Assembly (NCBI GenBank): GCA_946122785.1
Contig: CAMGYJ010000002.1
Location: 62,893,703 to 62,957,702, forward strand
Reading direction: 5' to 3'
DNA length: 64,000 nucleotides
Source: Linum tenue
Lineage: Eukaryota; Streptophyta; Magnoliopsida; Malpighiales; Linaceae
Below, in pieces: positions 46,374 through 57,125 of this stretch. The translations under genes and the position numbers were made by a program. A model generated the notes under the pieces. The model worked only from the letters and a program-made list of their open reading frames with translations, did no database searches and was not told where the DNA came from. The number at the start of each line of letters is the position of its first letter. Positions within the stretch are counted from its first letter, which is position 1.

Positions 46374-46514
46374 TCCCCTCCTTCGATAGGCTATAATCCC
46401 CTGCACTACCAGTTCACTATCACCTCTGCCACTAATCCACCTCTGCCAAAGGCTCGAAGACCCCCCGCCACTCGGAACCTTCCTTCGCGAATAATCCACC
46501 CTCTTCATCACCGT

Positions 46515-46891
46515 TGTTTCACCTCCGCCACAAATTGAGAATAATTGAGAAAAGTGAGAGTTTGTGGAATGATTTTCTGATTCCTTTGGCATAAGGCTGC
46601 ATATATATGTATAGAGAAAATGGAAATACAGGACAAACTAACTCTAACCACCTCATCCATCTAAAACGCGACAAGTGACATTCTACTACTAGCTACAACT
46701 ATTAACGCAGAAACAATAAATCTGTACAATCAATAAACCAAACGCCATCGTTTCTATCTTACTGTCTTTCTTTCTTGTGATAAAACGCTGCATTGGCACT
46801 TTCCTTCTTTCTTCATTCGACAATTGCAGAACAGGGGCTTCACCTTCATCTTTTTCTTCCTTCTCTTCATCTATGCTCATGGAGCTTGACA
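46515..46891 (-). repeat. Probable 3' LTR of the minus-strand copia element
   Basis: On the minus strand a polypurine tract (gcttgtggggggtt, 46904-46891) leads into TGTCAAGCTCC at 46891, a normal LTR start. A TATA-like atatatatg is at about 46605. The far edge near 46515 (tgtttcacc) is a guess from a terminal CA on the minus strand; no second LTR is available for comparison. Confidence 0.5.
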
Positions 46892-47551
46892 ACCCCCCAC
46901 AAGCTGGCGAGTATATGTCATATACTCCATCTTGAACACGATCCATTTGAAACAGTGTGCACTGAGTGCCTTCATGAACACGTCTGCCAGAGTCCGGTCA
47001 GTACAAACATATTTCAAGTCGATCAAACCTGGCTTAACCCTTTCTCTTATGATGTGGCAATCAATCTCTATATGTTTAGTCCTTTCACGAAACACTAGTT
47101 TCTCCACCATATGAATTGTTGATTTGTTGTCGCAGTATGTTGTTGCTGGTCCTTTATATTCAACTCTGAGATCTTTCAGCACCTGCGTGATCCATTGAAT
47201 TACACAGGACATTTGTGACAATGCCCTATACTCTGTCTCTGAAGAGTACTTTGCGACTATTGCATGTTTCTTTGCCTTCCAAGTGATCAAAGAGCTTCCT
47301 AGAAACGTGCAATAACATGTGATGGATCTTCTTGTGTCATGACATGCCCCCCCCCCCCCCCCCCCGCCTGAATCATTATAGCCTGTTAGGACGAAATCTG
47401 TATTTGATGGAAAGAATAATCCTTGACCTGGGGAGCCTTTGAGGTATCTCAATATTCTGTGTGCTGCTTTTACACGAGAAGCCTTTGGTTGTGCTTGAAA
47501 TTGACATAGTTGCTGAACAACAAAGGCTATGTCAGGTCTTGTTGTTATCAA
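46877..47551 (-). pseudogene. Copia polyprotein: end of RT and RNase H
   Basis: A 224-codon frame encodes the Ty1/copia C-terminal region: TTRPDIAFVVQQLCQF (end of RT), HRILRYLKGSPGQGL, then RNase H marks YCDNKSTIHM and RTKHIEIDCHIIRERV, ending LVGGCQAP, which reads through the polypurine tract as in intact copia elements. The usual D-A-D-W-A segment is replaced by a poly-Gly run created by a C homopolymer at 47346-47365. Upstream RT is broken, so this is inactive. Confidence 0.85.
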
Positions 47552-48530
47552 ATACCTCAGTCTTCCAATTAAGGACTTGTATCAATGTGGATCTTTACGT
47601 GGTTCATCACTGGATTGTGTCAGCCTAGTCTTCATGTCTAATGGTGTTTTGCATGGTTTCCCATTGAGAAAACCTGTGTCTTTCAACAAGTCAAGGCAAT
47701 ACTTTCTCTGAGTAATAGAAATCCCACTATTTCATCTGGATACTTCAAGTCCAAGGAAGTATTTCAACTTCCCTAGATTTCTTACTTTGAACTGTTTGGA
47801 CAATAAATCTTTGGCTTTTTGAATAAGTTCCTTTTATCTCTAGAGAAAATGAGATCATCCACGTACACTAGGACTACTGCAATTCCTTTGTCATTCTTCT
47901 TTGTAAAGAGTGAATAGTCATAGTAGGATTATGTGAAACCAAAGCTTACCAGTGCTTTAGCCAGCTTGGCATACCACTGCCTGCTGGCTTGTTTTACCCA
48001 TAGAGCGATTTCCTCAGCTTGCAGGCCTTCCTCTCCATTCATTTAATACGAAGTGGTATTTTCATGTATACTTTTCCTTCCAAAGCTCCATGTAGGAAAG
48101 TATTGTTGATGTCCATTTGACTCAAATGTCAGTTCTTGACATATGCAACTGCCATGGGTATTTTGATGGTATTGATTTTTTTTACGAGGGAAAAGGTGTC
48201 CATGAAATCAATTCCTGGTATCTGAGTGAAACCTTGTGCTACAAGTCTTGCCTTGTACCTTTCTATATATCCATCTGCTAGCAGCTTTGTCTTGAAATCC
48301 ATTTGTTTTCAATCAACTTCTTTCCAACTGGACAGTCCACTATGTCCCATGTATGATTGGCTATCAATGCTCTTAATTCTTATTTTGACTGCTTCTCTCC
48401 ACCAGTCTTCCATCATAGATTCATCAAAGGTCTGTGGATCTTGCAGATTAGTAACTTCACGAGAGTAGTGCTTGTGTTATTGACTGAGTTGTGAATAATC
48501 CATGAAGAAAGATATTGGATACTCTTTTTT
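47552..48530 (-). pseudogene. Copia reverse-transcriptase region, frameshifted
   Basis: Short blocks in different minus-strand frames match copia RT. The linker-to-RT junction can be read near 48400-48480 (QDPQTFDES..., then DWWREAVK), followed by decayed blocks to 47560. No continuous frame remains. Confidence 0.65.
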
Positions 48531-49256
48531 CTATAATGGAGAATGATATTTAAAAAAAAAAGAGTACAAAAGTGCAAAAAGGATCAGAAGGACTAATCCA
48601 AAACAAACTAAAAGACGAGGAGAAGGAAAAGTAACGAAAAGGACATGAACTGGAAATACAAAAGTGTAAGAAAAAACAACAAACTATAACCAAAATAAAA
48701 AAGGGGTCAGGGAGCTCTATCTACTGCTAACAACCAAACAAAGTGAAACAACCGTCATCCACAGGAGATCAGCAATCTGAGTAACTCAAGGTCTTAGCAG
48801 GGTTAAATCAAGAGAGCAAGAACTCCACGCAAACAAGCTTGTTGATCTCTTCAGTCATGAGTAAAGGGATAACAAAACTGTAGAATGCTTAAAGTAAACG
48901 ACCACCATAAAGTTACTTCTCCAAAGTCAGACCACCATTGACATCCATGTTCCTTCTCAATTATTCATGCACCTCTAACAAATCAAATACAGATATGATC
49001 GCTCTCTGTACAATGCGCTTCGATGAGAAACCAATATCTTGAAATCTTTGTTTGAGACTTTCAAGCCAAAGAATCCAGCTAACAGAGCGAAGGCTACAAC
49101 AGAAACACCGTTCTTCAATGCAAAAGTGAGATGAGACCAACCATTTGCAGACAATCTTAGTAAAGTCACCATCAAGTGAAATAAAGCATCAACACACTCC
49201 TCTTAATGCTCTCCCAAACTTCCTTTGTATAGCTGGGGGCAAAGACCCATCAAAAA

Positions 49257-49739
49257 TTAGAAAGCAAACACCCTAGCTGCACATATTACATAGACATGGA
49301 ACTCATAATATTTTGGATAAAAAGCTCTGCAACCAAAAAGTCCCTTGATCCTTATTAACCTTGTTGTATGCCATAAGCCAATTAATAAACATTTTGCTAA
49401 TCTGCCGTGAAATCGCTCTAGAGGTTTGCCTTTTATCTTTTTGAAAATACGTTCATTACGTTCTTTCCACACCTGCCAAAGAGTAGCATGAAGGCATACG
49501 AAAGTGAACCAATCATCGATGTAGTCCGGTGTTCTTGAATGGCCAATCTCTGATGGTGTTTTTGATGTCGCCCCTAAGAGAATGAGAGGTAGCAGAACCC
49601 CTTGAATGGCACTCCAAACATCAATAGCAAACATACAATCAATGAAAAGATGATTATAAGTTTCTTCATCACTTTGACAAAGTTCGCATCGGTTTGCGTA
49701 AGGATAGTTCTGAACTCCCAGGAACCCGTCTTTAATCAT
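49257..49739 (-). pseudogene. LINE C-terminal zf-RVT domain
   Basis: 160 codons. The C-x2-C...H-x4-C zinc-binding pattern (CELCQSDEETYNHLFIDC) at residues about 18-35 and WKERNERIFK downstream are diagnostic of plant LINE reverse-transcriptase zinc-binding regions. It is a fragment of the LINE. Confidence 0.8.
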
Positions 49740-50072
49740 AGCCCTGTACCTGGAACGAACAGAAAAAGGAGAATCTGGATTTAGAGTCTAGATGATCCTA
49801 GAAGGACTGTTAGCTGCAAGATAAATATCAATTGAAAGAAAGAAGATTTATAAGATTAATCCTTTGCCTCTCAACTTCCCCTCTCAAAATGAATTTAAGG
49901 TTTAGATAACAACTAATCCTCTCATCTCAATAAGAGATGATGTCAGTGATCTCAGCTTTAGGGTTTGAAGACGTAGCTGCAACTCGAGGGAAAGTAGTGG
50001 AAAGCGTGATGCCGGGAATCCAATTATCATGCCAAAAAGAAACATGAGCACCGCTACTAGAAATGATATGAG

Positions 50073-51137
50073 CAATGTAGTAAAAAATGTGATTTTACCT
50101 AAAAGCGGTGAATGGGTAAAATCATAAAGCGTAGAATTGAAACGTATAAACGTAAGCTTTTATGCATAGTATAAAATAACTAAAAATATGTAAATATATA
50201 AAGTATGAAACTATAAATTTTAGAATGCATCCATTAGATGACCTGGCCAACACCATGATTGGATAATCACATGTCTTACTATCATTAATAGTACTAGAAT
50301 AATATAGAAAAAGGAATATGACAACATATATGGTGAAGTTCTTTGCTGTCAACGTAGTGGAACAACCTATCCACCAAACTATCAATTAAACCAAATACAT
50401 GGTGGAGTTCTTTTCTGTATCTTCTACTAGATTAGAGTCTCCAATATATTAGCAGGGACAAGTTTTGACTTTTAAGAACTGTTTGTGATTGTTCTGAAGC
50501 TAATGCTAAACATATAAACCAGCAGAGACGCTTGATTCCAAATAAACAATCACAAACATAGCAGAGAAGCTTTATTCCCAGTAAGTCAGGGATGCTTACT
50601 GTGGGGCAGCGAGTCTTGCAGCAGTAGAGGCATGGATGAGAAGTGTTATGCAGCTGACCAGCGACGGTGGGATAGGCTTGTCGGAGTTGTGAGACAACTT
50701 CTGCAGTGAGGCAGATTCAACAACTTAAGTAGTTGATTTCTGTAGTGGCCAGCGGTGGAGGAGGACGATGAAGTTGAACGGGAAGAAGGTGAGTTCCAAG
50801 CGGCTATTGGAGCTGGAGGTTAAATTAAGGTTCCTTTCACAAATTGAAGCCCATCCTTTCGACTACAAAATAACGGCGACCCCTTGGGAATTTTTTTTAG
50901 TTACCACCCAAAATAACGATGACATTTTTTATTAATCAGGGCATTCTCTATGATGTGCTAAAAAACGTATAAAAGCGATACAAAAAATGATTTTATCATT
51001 TTTTTGCATTTTACCGCTTTTATCATCATTTTTTTTACGTTTTTGTGTACAATGCGCTTTTAGGTAGAAACTAAAGTGCTCTAAGATAGTTAGAAACGTA
51101 CTATTTTACGCTTTAAAACGCGATTTTGACTGCATTG
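50073..51137. mobile_element. hAT-type non-autonomous element inside the LINE
   Basis: It starts caatgtagtaaaaaatg and ends cgcgattttgactgcattg, inverted partners, with a perfect 8-bp duplication GATATGAG (50065-50072 and 51138-51145). Removing it rejoins the LINE frame (LWKLAHI then SSSGAHVSFWHDNW). 1065 bp with no transposase frame. It shares its ends with the 191-bp MITE in the AIPP1-like gene (54680-54870). Confidence 0.92.
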
Positions 51138-51693
51138 GATATGAGCAAGCTTCCATAAATTGTTATACTCTTTGGAGATATTCACCCACACAGAGTTAGA
51201 ACCGCTAACCCTTAAGCGACCAGTTTGCCAACTAGATAAAATATTAAGATATTTGATGTCGATAAGGTAGCGCCACCAACTGTATGTTTCCGTTGCAAAT
51301 TTCCAGAGCCATTTAGTCAAAAGAGAGCTTTTAAAAGCGGCTAAATCAAAGATGCTGAGCCCTCCGTTGAATTTCAAGGCCTTACACTTCTCCCATTTGA
51401 ACACGAAAGTTTTTGACCACCCTCATCGCCTCCCCACAGGAAATTCCTATGCATTTTCTCCATTATGTCAATCGCCTTACAAGGTGCTTTGAAGAGGGAG
51501 AAATAGTAGACCGACTAGTTCGAAAGGACCGGGATATTCAAGATAAGTCTGTCCCCTTTTGAAAGATACCGACATTTCCAACTCTCTAGTTTTTTCTTGT
51601 AGTTAGATAGATAGGGTCCCAAAAAGAAACAATATTAAGTTTGGCTCCCAGTGGATATCCGAGGTATTTAGGAGGAACTCTACTCCACTTGTA

Positions 51694-52137
51694 TTAAAAT
51701 ATATCAACATAGTATCCTGGTTTAGGCACATCACCCATTATATACATCACAGATTTGTCAAGATTGATCTTAAGACCCGTAGTAACTTGGAAACAAACAA
51801 GAGTGCTTAAGATGTATAGAACCCAGTCGTGAGAAATATCACAATAGATTAATATGTCATCTACAAAAAGAAGGTGAGTGACATCTCCTTGTTGCCGAAC
51901 TTCATCCATGAAGAAACCTTTGCTCTTTACTGCTTCTTTGAGTTTGATCAAAAAGAAGGAAAGCACATCCATAGCTAAGGAAAACAGACCCGAGAAGAGA
52001 GGATCTCCTTGTCGGAGTCCTTTTTGCGCAGGGGAAAAGCCTTTGGCTTCACCATTGATCAAGATAGACAGATGAGAGGAGAAAACAACACCCTTAATCC
52101 AATTCTGCCATTTGAAAGAGAAAACCATTCTCAACAA
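51694..52137 (-). pseudogene. LINE reverse-transcriptase fragment
   Basis: 147 codons covering RT motifs from ILINGEAKGFSPAQKGLRQG to the catalytic LLFVDDILIY. It stops before the thumb region. The upstream RT motifs and the endonuclease lie beyond the 5' truncation near 52150. Confidence 0.85.
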
Positions 52138-52632
52138 AACCTTGAGAAGACAACCCCAATTAACGTAAGTACATAAACCTCATGCCACAATGGGGGATTA
52201 CTTATCCTGTTAGATATCCTTAAAGTAGGAGTTGGTTGATTTGTATATTTTGTCCCCCCTTCTCCGTTTGCTTCCACTTCATCTATGAGCTAAACATCAT
52301 GTTCATCATGGTTTCAAAGTTAATGAAACCAAGTGAAAGTGGCTTATTAGGAATGTTATGAATATCTTAATCAAGACCTGTATGCAAATGATCATTTGTT
52401 GAGGTTTGGACATGAGGTTGAGGTGGTAAGGATAAAGTGACTGAAGGAGAAATTGTGTTGGTTGGTGGAGATGGTTCAGATGGTTTAAATGTGCTAGATG
52501 GTGAAAAGGGAGAGATAGTTTCATGAAAAGGCACATCTTTGGAAGAAAATGTTTGTCTAGTGGTTAGATCATATATTTTGTAACCTTTAATGCCTGACCC
52601 TAAGGTAGTAGCATAACATAGAGACCAAAAAC

Positions 52633-53333
52633 TCAAAGTGGTGAGTAGTAAGGTGGTTTGTTGTATAGTTTTTCAAAGGGTGTCTTGTTGTTTAGGATAG
52701 GTGCGGGAAGTCTGTTTAGAATATGTACAGCATAGAGAACACAATCACTCCAAAATGTCCGAGGAACATTGGATTGAAATTTCAAGGCTCGAGCTTTATT
52801 TAAGATGTCCTTATGTTTCCTCTCTACCCTTCCATTTTGTTGTTGTCCTTCTACACAAGACATTTGATGGGTAATGCAATGATTTCTAAAGAAATCTGCC
52901 ATATGGAATTCTTTTCCCTGGTAAGTTCTTATGGTGTTAACTAGCTTATCGAATTGATTGTTGATCATGGTGCAAAATTGTTATAAGAGAGGTCTAGCTT
53001 CTGATTTTTTTTCATAAGGTAAATCCAGACTTCTCTAAAAAAGTCATCTACAATGGTTAAAAAGTGGGAAAAATTATCATAAGAAGTAGTGCTTAGGGGA
53101 CCCCAGATACCACAATGTATAATCTCAAAAGGTTCTTTTCTGCTATGGGAACTTAAAGGAAAGGGTAGTTTCTTTTGTCTGGCAAAATGACAAGTTTCAC
53201 AGTGATCAATAACATTCACCGGTAATTCAGGATTACATATCTGAAACAATTTAATTTTAGAATTAGATAGATGTCCTAATCTAGCATGCCACAAATGCAT
53301 GTCTTCATTCTCAGGTTTGCTCACTGCTGCCAC
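52633..53333 (-). pseudogene. Copia GAG-pre-integrase and integrase
   Basis: The frame at 53333-52965 carries HLWHARLGHLSNSKIKLFQ and a CETCHFARQKKLPFP zinc-type motif, followed by the start of the integrase core (IVDDFFREVWIYLM). After a frame change, 52968-52633 carries the end of the core (QQNGRVERKHKDILNKARAL, FWSDCVLYAVHILNRLP). The active-site D and E segments are partly present, but the frameshift at about 52965-52980 breaks the protein. Confidence 0.82.
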
Positions 53334-53384
53334 TAGGTTGATAGTTGGTTGAGGATTAGGAATGGATGTTTGAAGTTGGTATAA

Positions 53385-53774
53385 TCATCTAAGCTCTCTT
53401 GAAAAACCAATCTTCTTCTGTGGATGAAGGTTCTGGACAACACAGAAGTAAGATTGAAAGCTTATGGTGATTGATAAGGTTTTGGTTACAGAACTGACAG
53501 AAATAAGATTGAAAGTGAAGCTGGGAACATGTAGAACATTGTTTAAGATAAGATTATGGTTTATTCTAACAGTTCCAATATGTGCTACTTTGATTCTAGC
53601 ACTAGTTGGTAGGGTAAGAAATGAGTTTTCGACTGGATGATATGATGTGAAAAAGGTAAGGCTACAACACATGTGATCAGATGCACCATTATCAGTAATC
53701 CAATTATTCAACAATTCCTTATGTTGACCAGCAGTAAACGTGGACAAGATGTATTTACTTGCATTGTCTGGCAT
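53385..53774 (-). pseudogene. Copia protease region
   Basis: 129 codons with NNWITDNGASDHMCCSL, corresponding to the copia protease motif (W-x-x-D-S-G-A-S-x-H-x) but with Asn for Ser in D-S-G. The region continues as VLHVPSFTFNLISVSSVTK, typical copia sequence. Part of the broken copia element. Confidence 0.8.
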
Positions 53775-54251
53775 CTAATTGACGTGCCTTGATAATGAGT
53801 GAGTTTGAGGTTGTATAATGGGCTGATTTGTTGTTTGAGCTCCATTAAGCTAAAATCTCTATAATTAAGGAGAAGTTACTACCAAGGCAAACACAGCAAG
53901 TGCTCTCATTTGGCAAGAATTCCAATCACCTGACATCATATTAGATTAACATCACAAGAAATGTTGAATCAATCTACAAAGGAGGAAAATGCAACTTCTA
54001 AGCTCATAGTTCTGAATTTGAAGTCATTGATTACACTTTTAGGGGTGTTACAACGTAAATTCAATACGGTACCAACTCTGATTGGGGTCATACTTCATAG
54101 TAAATGAGAAGAAAACATGACGATACTAAACACAACCATGGCACAACTTCATAGCTCTCAAAACCTCCATGGCGCCCTTCTCTCACTTGAATCATTGAAG
54201 TCATTTGTCTGGGGCGAGAGTTAGTGTGCAGTTGTGTATACCGGGGTCAAT
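53775..54251. other. Intergenic sequence downstream of the AIPP1-like gene
   Basis: No LTR or gag of the neighbouring copia element and no gene is visible. Confidence 0.4.
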
Positions 54252-54363
54252 AACATGGAGAGTATACCACTATCACCTTAGAGGACCCTATCAATCATTA
54301 AAGTCATTTGTACAAGAACATGGAGAGTATACCACCATCACCTTAGAGGACCCTATCAATCAT
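54252..54363. repeat. 65-bp-period duplication over the AIPP1-like stop codon
   Basis: aacatggagagtataccac followed by atcaccttagaggaccctat then caatcat occurs at 54252 and again at 54317. The second copy overlaps the stop codon (complement of tca, 54356-54358), so the duplication extends the 3' UTR without changing the protein. Confidence 0.8.
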
Positions 54364-55292
54364 CTGCAACTCTCATACCGTATCTCTTCACCACACACTG
54401 AGTTGTCCCAACGCTTATCACACCATCCGCCACCTCGTACTTCTTGTATTTTGCTTTCAGGATCTCCACTTGATGTTTGTGCAGTTTCTCTTCTTCCTCC
54501 AGATGTTGCTGGAGAAAGCGGGAAAAACAGCATTTAGGAAACGACAGATCAAATCGACCTATTATAGAAATAGACCATGAAAATAAAAGAAAGGAAGGGA
54601 AGACATAACAGGGTCTTCCTCCAAGTGCCACAAGCTCTACCTTATGGGCTAATGCAGTTTTAGTAGCATGCCTTACGACCAATGTAATCAAAATCGCGCT
54701 TTAAAACTTAAAAACTTACGATTTTGCGTTTCTAGGTCACTAAAACGCTTCTACACAAAATCTCAGTCTTTATAACTTATGTAATTAAAAACTCCGCTTT
54801 AAAACTTACGATTTTATGCTTCTAGATCACCAAAACGTTTCTGCATAGAAACTCGCTTTTGACTACATTGCTTACGAAAGCACGCTTCATGTCTTTTGTG
54901 ACCTTAAAGTCTGGGTCATCTGCTTCCAACCAATTGAATGTTATTTTCCTGCCGGGTTTTCTTGGACGGTCATCAAACATCTTCAGCTCAACAGGAAGCA
55001 CCCTCACTGGTCTTGGCATGCCAGCAATCATGAAAGGAGAGTTAGTGAGCGTTTTAATGACATTTTTTGCCTGATTATGGTCCTTCATCTCAACCAATGC
55101 ACAACGCATGTTGTTCCTAGGATCCATGTAGTTCGGAATGAAGCTTATATTCTTGATATCACCAAACTGATCTAACCCAGTTTTCAGTACTGATTCATTA
55201 GCTTGTGGTGGGAGAGTATCCATGTAAACAGTCCGCTCCACCTTCTCCATAAATTCTCTGTACTTTTCTGCTTTAGAATTTATGGACTCCAT
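54356..55292 (-). CDS. AIPP1: AIPP1-like RRM protein, one exon interrupted by a MITE
   Basis: Minus-strand coding blocks: 55292-54876 (139 codons from MESINSKAEKYREFMEKVER), a short block at about 54675-54640 (VRHATKTALAHK), and 54508-54356 (QHLEEEEKLHKHQVEILKAK to VADD, stop). Residues about 19-100 are an RRM-like fold (ERTVYMDTLPP as RNP2-like strand, then FIPNYMDPRN), followed by FMIAGMPRPVR, KPGRKITFNW and DDPDFK, matching the Arabidopsis At1g05970/AIPP1 family (about 200 aa). AIPP1 works with ASI1 and EDM2 in processing transcripts of genes with intronic heterochromatin (established; assignment from memory). A 191-bp MITE lies between MKRAF and VRHATK; reading through it meets a stop after about 14 codons. 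Splicing from GTAAG at 54875 to the acceptor before 54508 keeps frame and gives 189 aa, lacking 12 residues. A non-coding exon probably lies near 56160-56390. Confidence 0.78.
54680..54870. mobile_element. 191-bp hAT-type MITE in the AIPP1-like exon
   Basis: The ends caatgtaatcaaaatcgcgc and agcgagttttgactacattg-type (here tcgcttttgactacattg) are inverted partners. The flanking octamers are cttacgac (54672-54679) and cttacgaa (54871-54878), a 7/8 match. Without it the exon reads straight through from MKRA to RHATKTALAHK. Same terminal sequence as the 1065-bp element at 50073-51137. Confidence 0.85.
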
Positions 55293-56400
55293 TTTCTTGA
55301 TCACAACCTGTCACATTGTGGTAAGCCAAATCAACAACAAATTCCAGTTAGCAGTTGCAGGATGTTGTACGTCAGTTATAATACAGTCAAAGAAGCACAC
55401 AACACTTCTGGAGATTCTAATAGGAAAACCTCATAAAGCTACTTCAACCCAAGACCACATAGGTGAATAGAAAATTCCTAGTTATAAGTGCAAGTCCTCC
55501 TAAAAGCCAGGTTTACTACAGTTCATGGATCTCAGCATACTCAAGAGAGAAATTTCTAGTACGACAACAAATTTTTCACTTTAAAAGCCCATATTTTCAG
55601 GTAAGCAATCAGACACATTTCAGCAATTCTAAATGAAAATGCATAAAATATATAACTATATAGCAGTAGTATAAACACTTAAGACTGTAGATGGCATGGA
55701 GTAAGCTCGACTAACTGAATGTTGTTTAAGTGCAAGGGATTCATGGAAGCTGCAAAAGAGCCGACAGTGTACATGCCAGAGTAAAGATTACATACACAGC
55801 TTCCTGATGCAACTACGAAGGCATGCTCTATTCAACGTTGATTCTCAACACAGATGATGTCCACTTGCAATCTAATGATGAAAACCCCATAAATAGGCTG
55901 AATTCAAGTGACTACTCAAGTTGCATATAAGATTTCCCACAACAGACCAGTGTAAGCGTGTTCATAAACAATAACTCCAGAACTCTCTCAAGTTGCAACC
56001 ACCAAAAGAAAGAAAAGCAATCGTGCAAGCAAGAATCACCCATAATTTCCTCCGGAAAGAACCATGCATTTCCCCCCACGCAATTAAGGCACTCCACAAA
56101 AAGTAGACCTATCCTGCAATTCCCATTAACATACGTAACCAGCCGACTGAACTTCAGTCCTCATCAAAGCGCCCTAAAGCCATGTCGACGGCGAGCGCAA
56201 TGATCGCGTAGGAGGATGAAATCATTCGTTCGTTCCAAGTCACAAATATTATGAAAAGAGAAAGAAGGTACTCGACAGTTCCACAGTAAAATTGTGAACT
56301 CTGGAAAATGAAACTTCTGGTACCTCGAACTTGCAACGCCAAATTGTAGGTCGTGGCGTTGGCCGACGACAACAACACTCTTCGTCGGAAGGAAGGGGAA
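55293..56400 (-). promoter_or_regulatory. 5' UTR intron and promoter side of the AIPP1-like gene
   Basis: A splice acceptor (tgacag) sits at 55308-55310. Upstream, 56154-56390 is GC-richer with a possible first exon; its frame MALGRFDED ends in TGA, so it probably does not supply the start. The intron 55311 to about 56130 holds no recognisable feature. Confidence 0.4.
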
Positions 56401-57117
56401 ATGAACGGGAAAAGTTAATATGCTATCTTGAAGATTCGTTAGCAGATACTAACTGATATCCAAAATACATGAACTAATATCCAAGTACTAAAGTATCTAG
56501 AGAGCACATACTAGTATTCAAAATTTATTAACTGATATCGACCATGAATAAACTATTATTCCAAATTCACAAACTAATATCTAGACAACACAGAATAGTA
56601 TCCAAACAGCACATAATTAGTATCCAGATAACACATAAGATTATCCAAATAACCCATAAGAGTATTCATTTTGAATACTAGTTGGTTGATTGTGGATATT
56701 AGTTGGTATATGCTATCTGGATACTAGTTTGTGATGTTTTGAATACTAGTCTATGCTATCTAGATACTTAGCAGATTTGGATATTAGTTCATACATTTTG
56801 GATATTAGTTAGTATATACTAACGAATCTTCAAGTTAGCAGAATAACTAGGCTGGAAATGAACGCACTGCAAATTTTTACACTAACCGCAGGTCACAACC
56901 TAACCTCCAGTGAAGTAAAGAATTCCAACGAGTGATCTCAAAGACCACGACAGAAAGGGGCAGATCAGATGAAAGAGCTTTGTTAAGGATCGGGTTGGAT
57001 CCAGCAGTTTGGTGGGCCGGGTCGGGTTGGGATGAAGGTACGAACAAGGTCTGGGTTTTGATGTTTCTATTTTCCAAATGGGCCTAATTACACCGAGCTC
57101 AAATTCCTCTCATATGT
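56401..57117. other. Intergenic sequence with short imperfect repeats
   Basis: 56430-56850 contains many copies of a loose motif, tagtatccaaa/tttggatactagtt, in both orientations, giving an overall inverted structure around 56670. No gene. The minus frame at 56877-57077 has no support. Confidence 0.45.
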
Positions 57118-57125
57118 CAACTCTT

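Larger units (their letters stand above)
48531..52150 (-). mobile_element. 5'-truncated L1-type LINE inserted in the copia element
   Basis: Minus-strand LINE blocks in order: reverse transcriptase 52137-51694 (KGLRQGDPLFSGLFSLAM, then LLFVDDILIY with the catalytic F-x-D-D box); a post-RT region 51404-51146 (CKALKFNGGLSIFDLAAFKS, WRYLIDIKY); after an inserted hAT element, 50064 onward (FWHDNWIPG); and a zf-RVT domain at 49739-49257 (CELCQSDEETYNHLFIDC). The 3' end lies at about 48531 with a short A-rich tail. The endonuclease and N-terminal RT are missing. Several stops (for example within 51540-51690). Dead element. Confidence 0.82.
46515..53774 (-). mobile_element. Degenerate Ty1/copia retrotransposon, split by a LINE
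   Basis: Minus-strand order: protease, GAG-pre-integrase, integrase, linker, [LINE 48531-52150], RT, RNase H, polypurine tract, LTR. The two copia halves rejoin sensibly: NPPLWHEVYVLT ahead of the LINE and YPISFFMDYS after it are neighbouring linker motifs in copia proteins. gag and the 5' LTR were not found between 53774 and 54150, so the element is 5'-truncated. Stops and frameshifts throughout RT (47552-48480) make it inactive. Confidence 0.85.
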
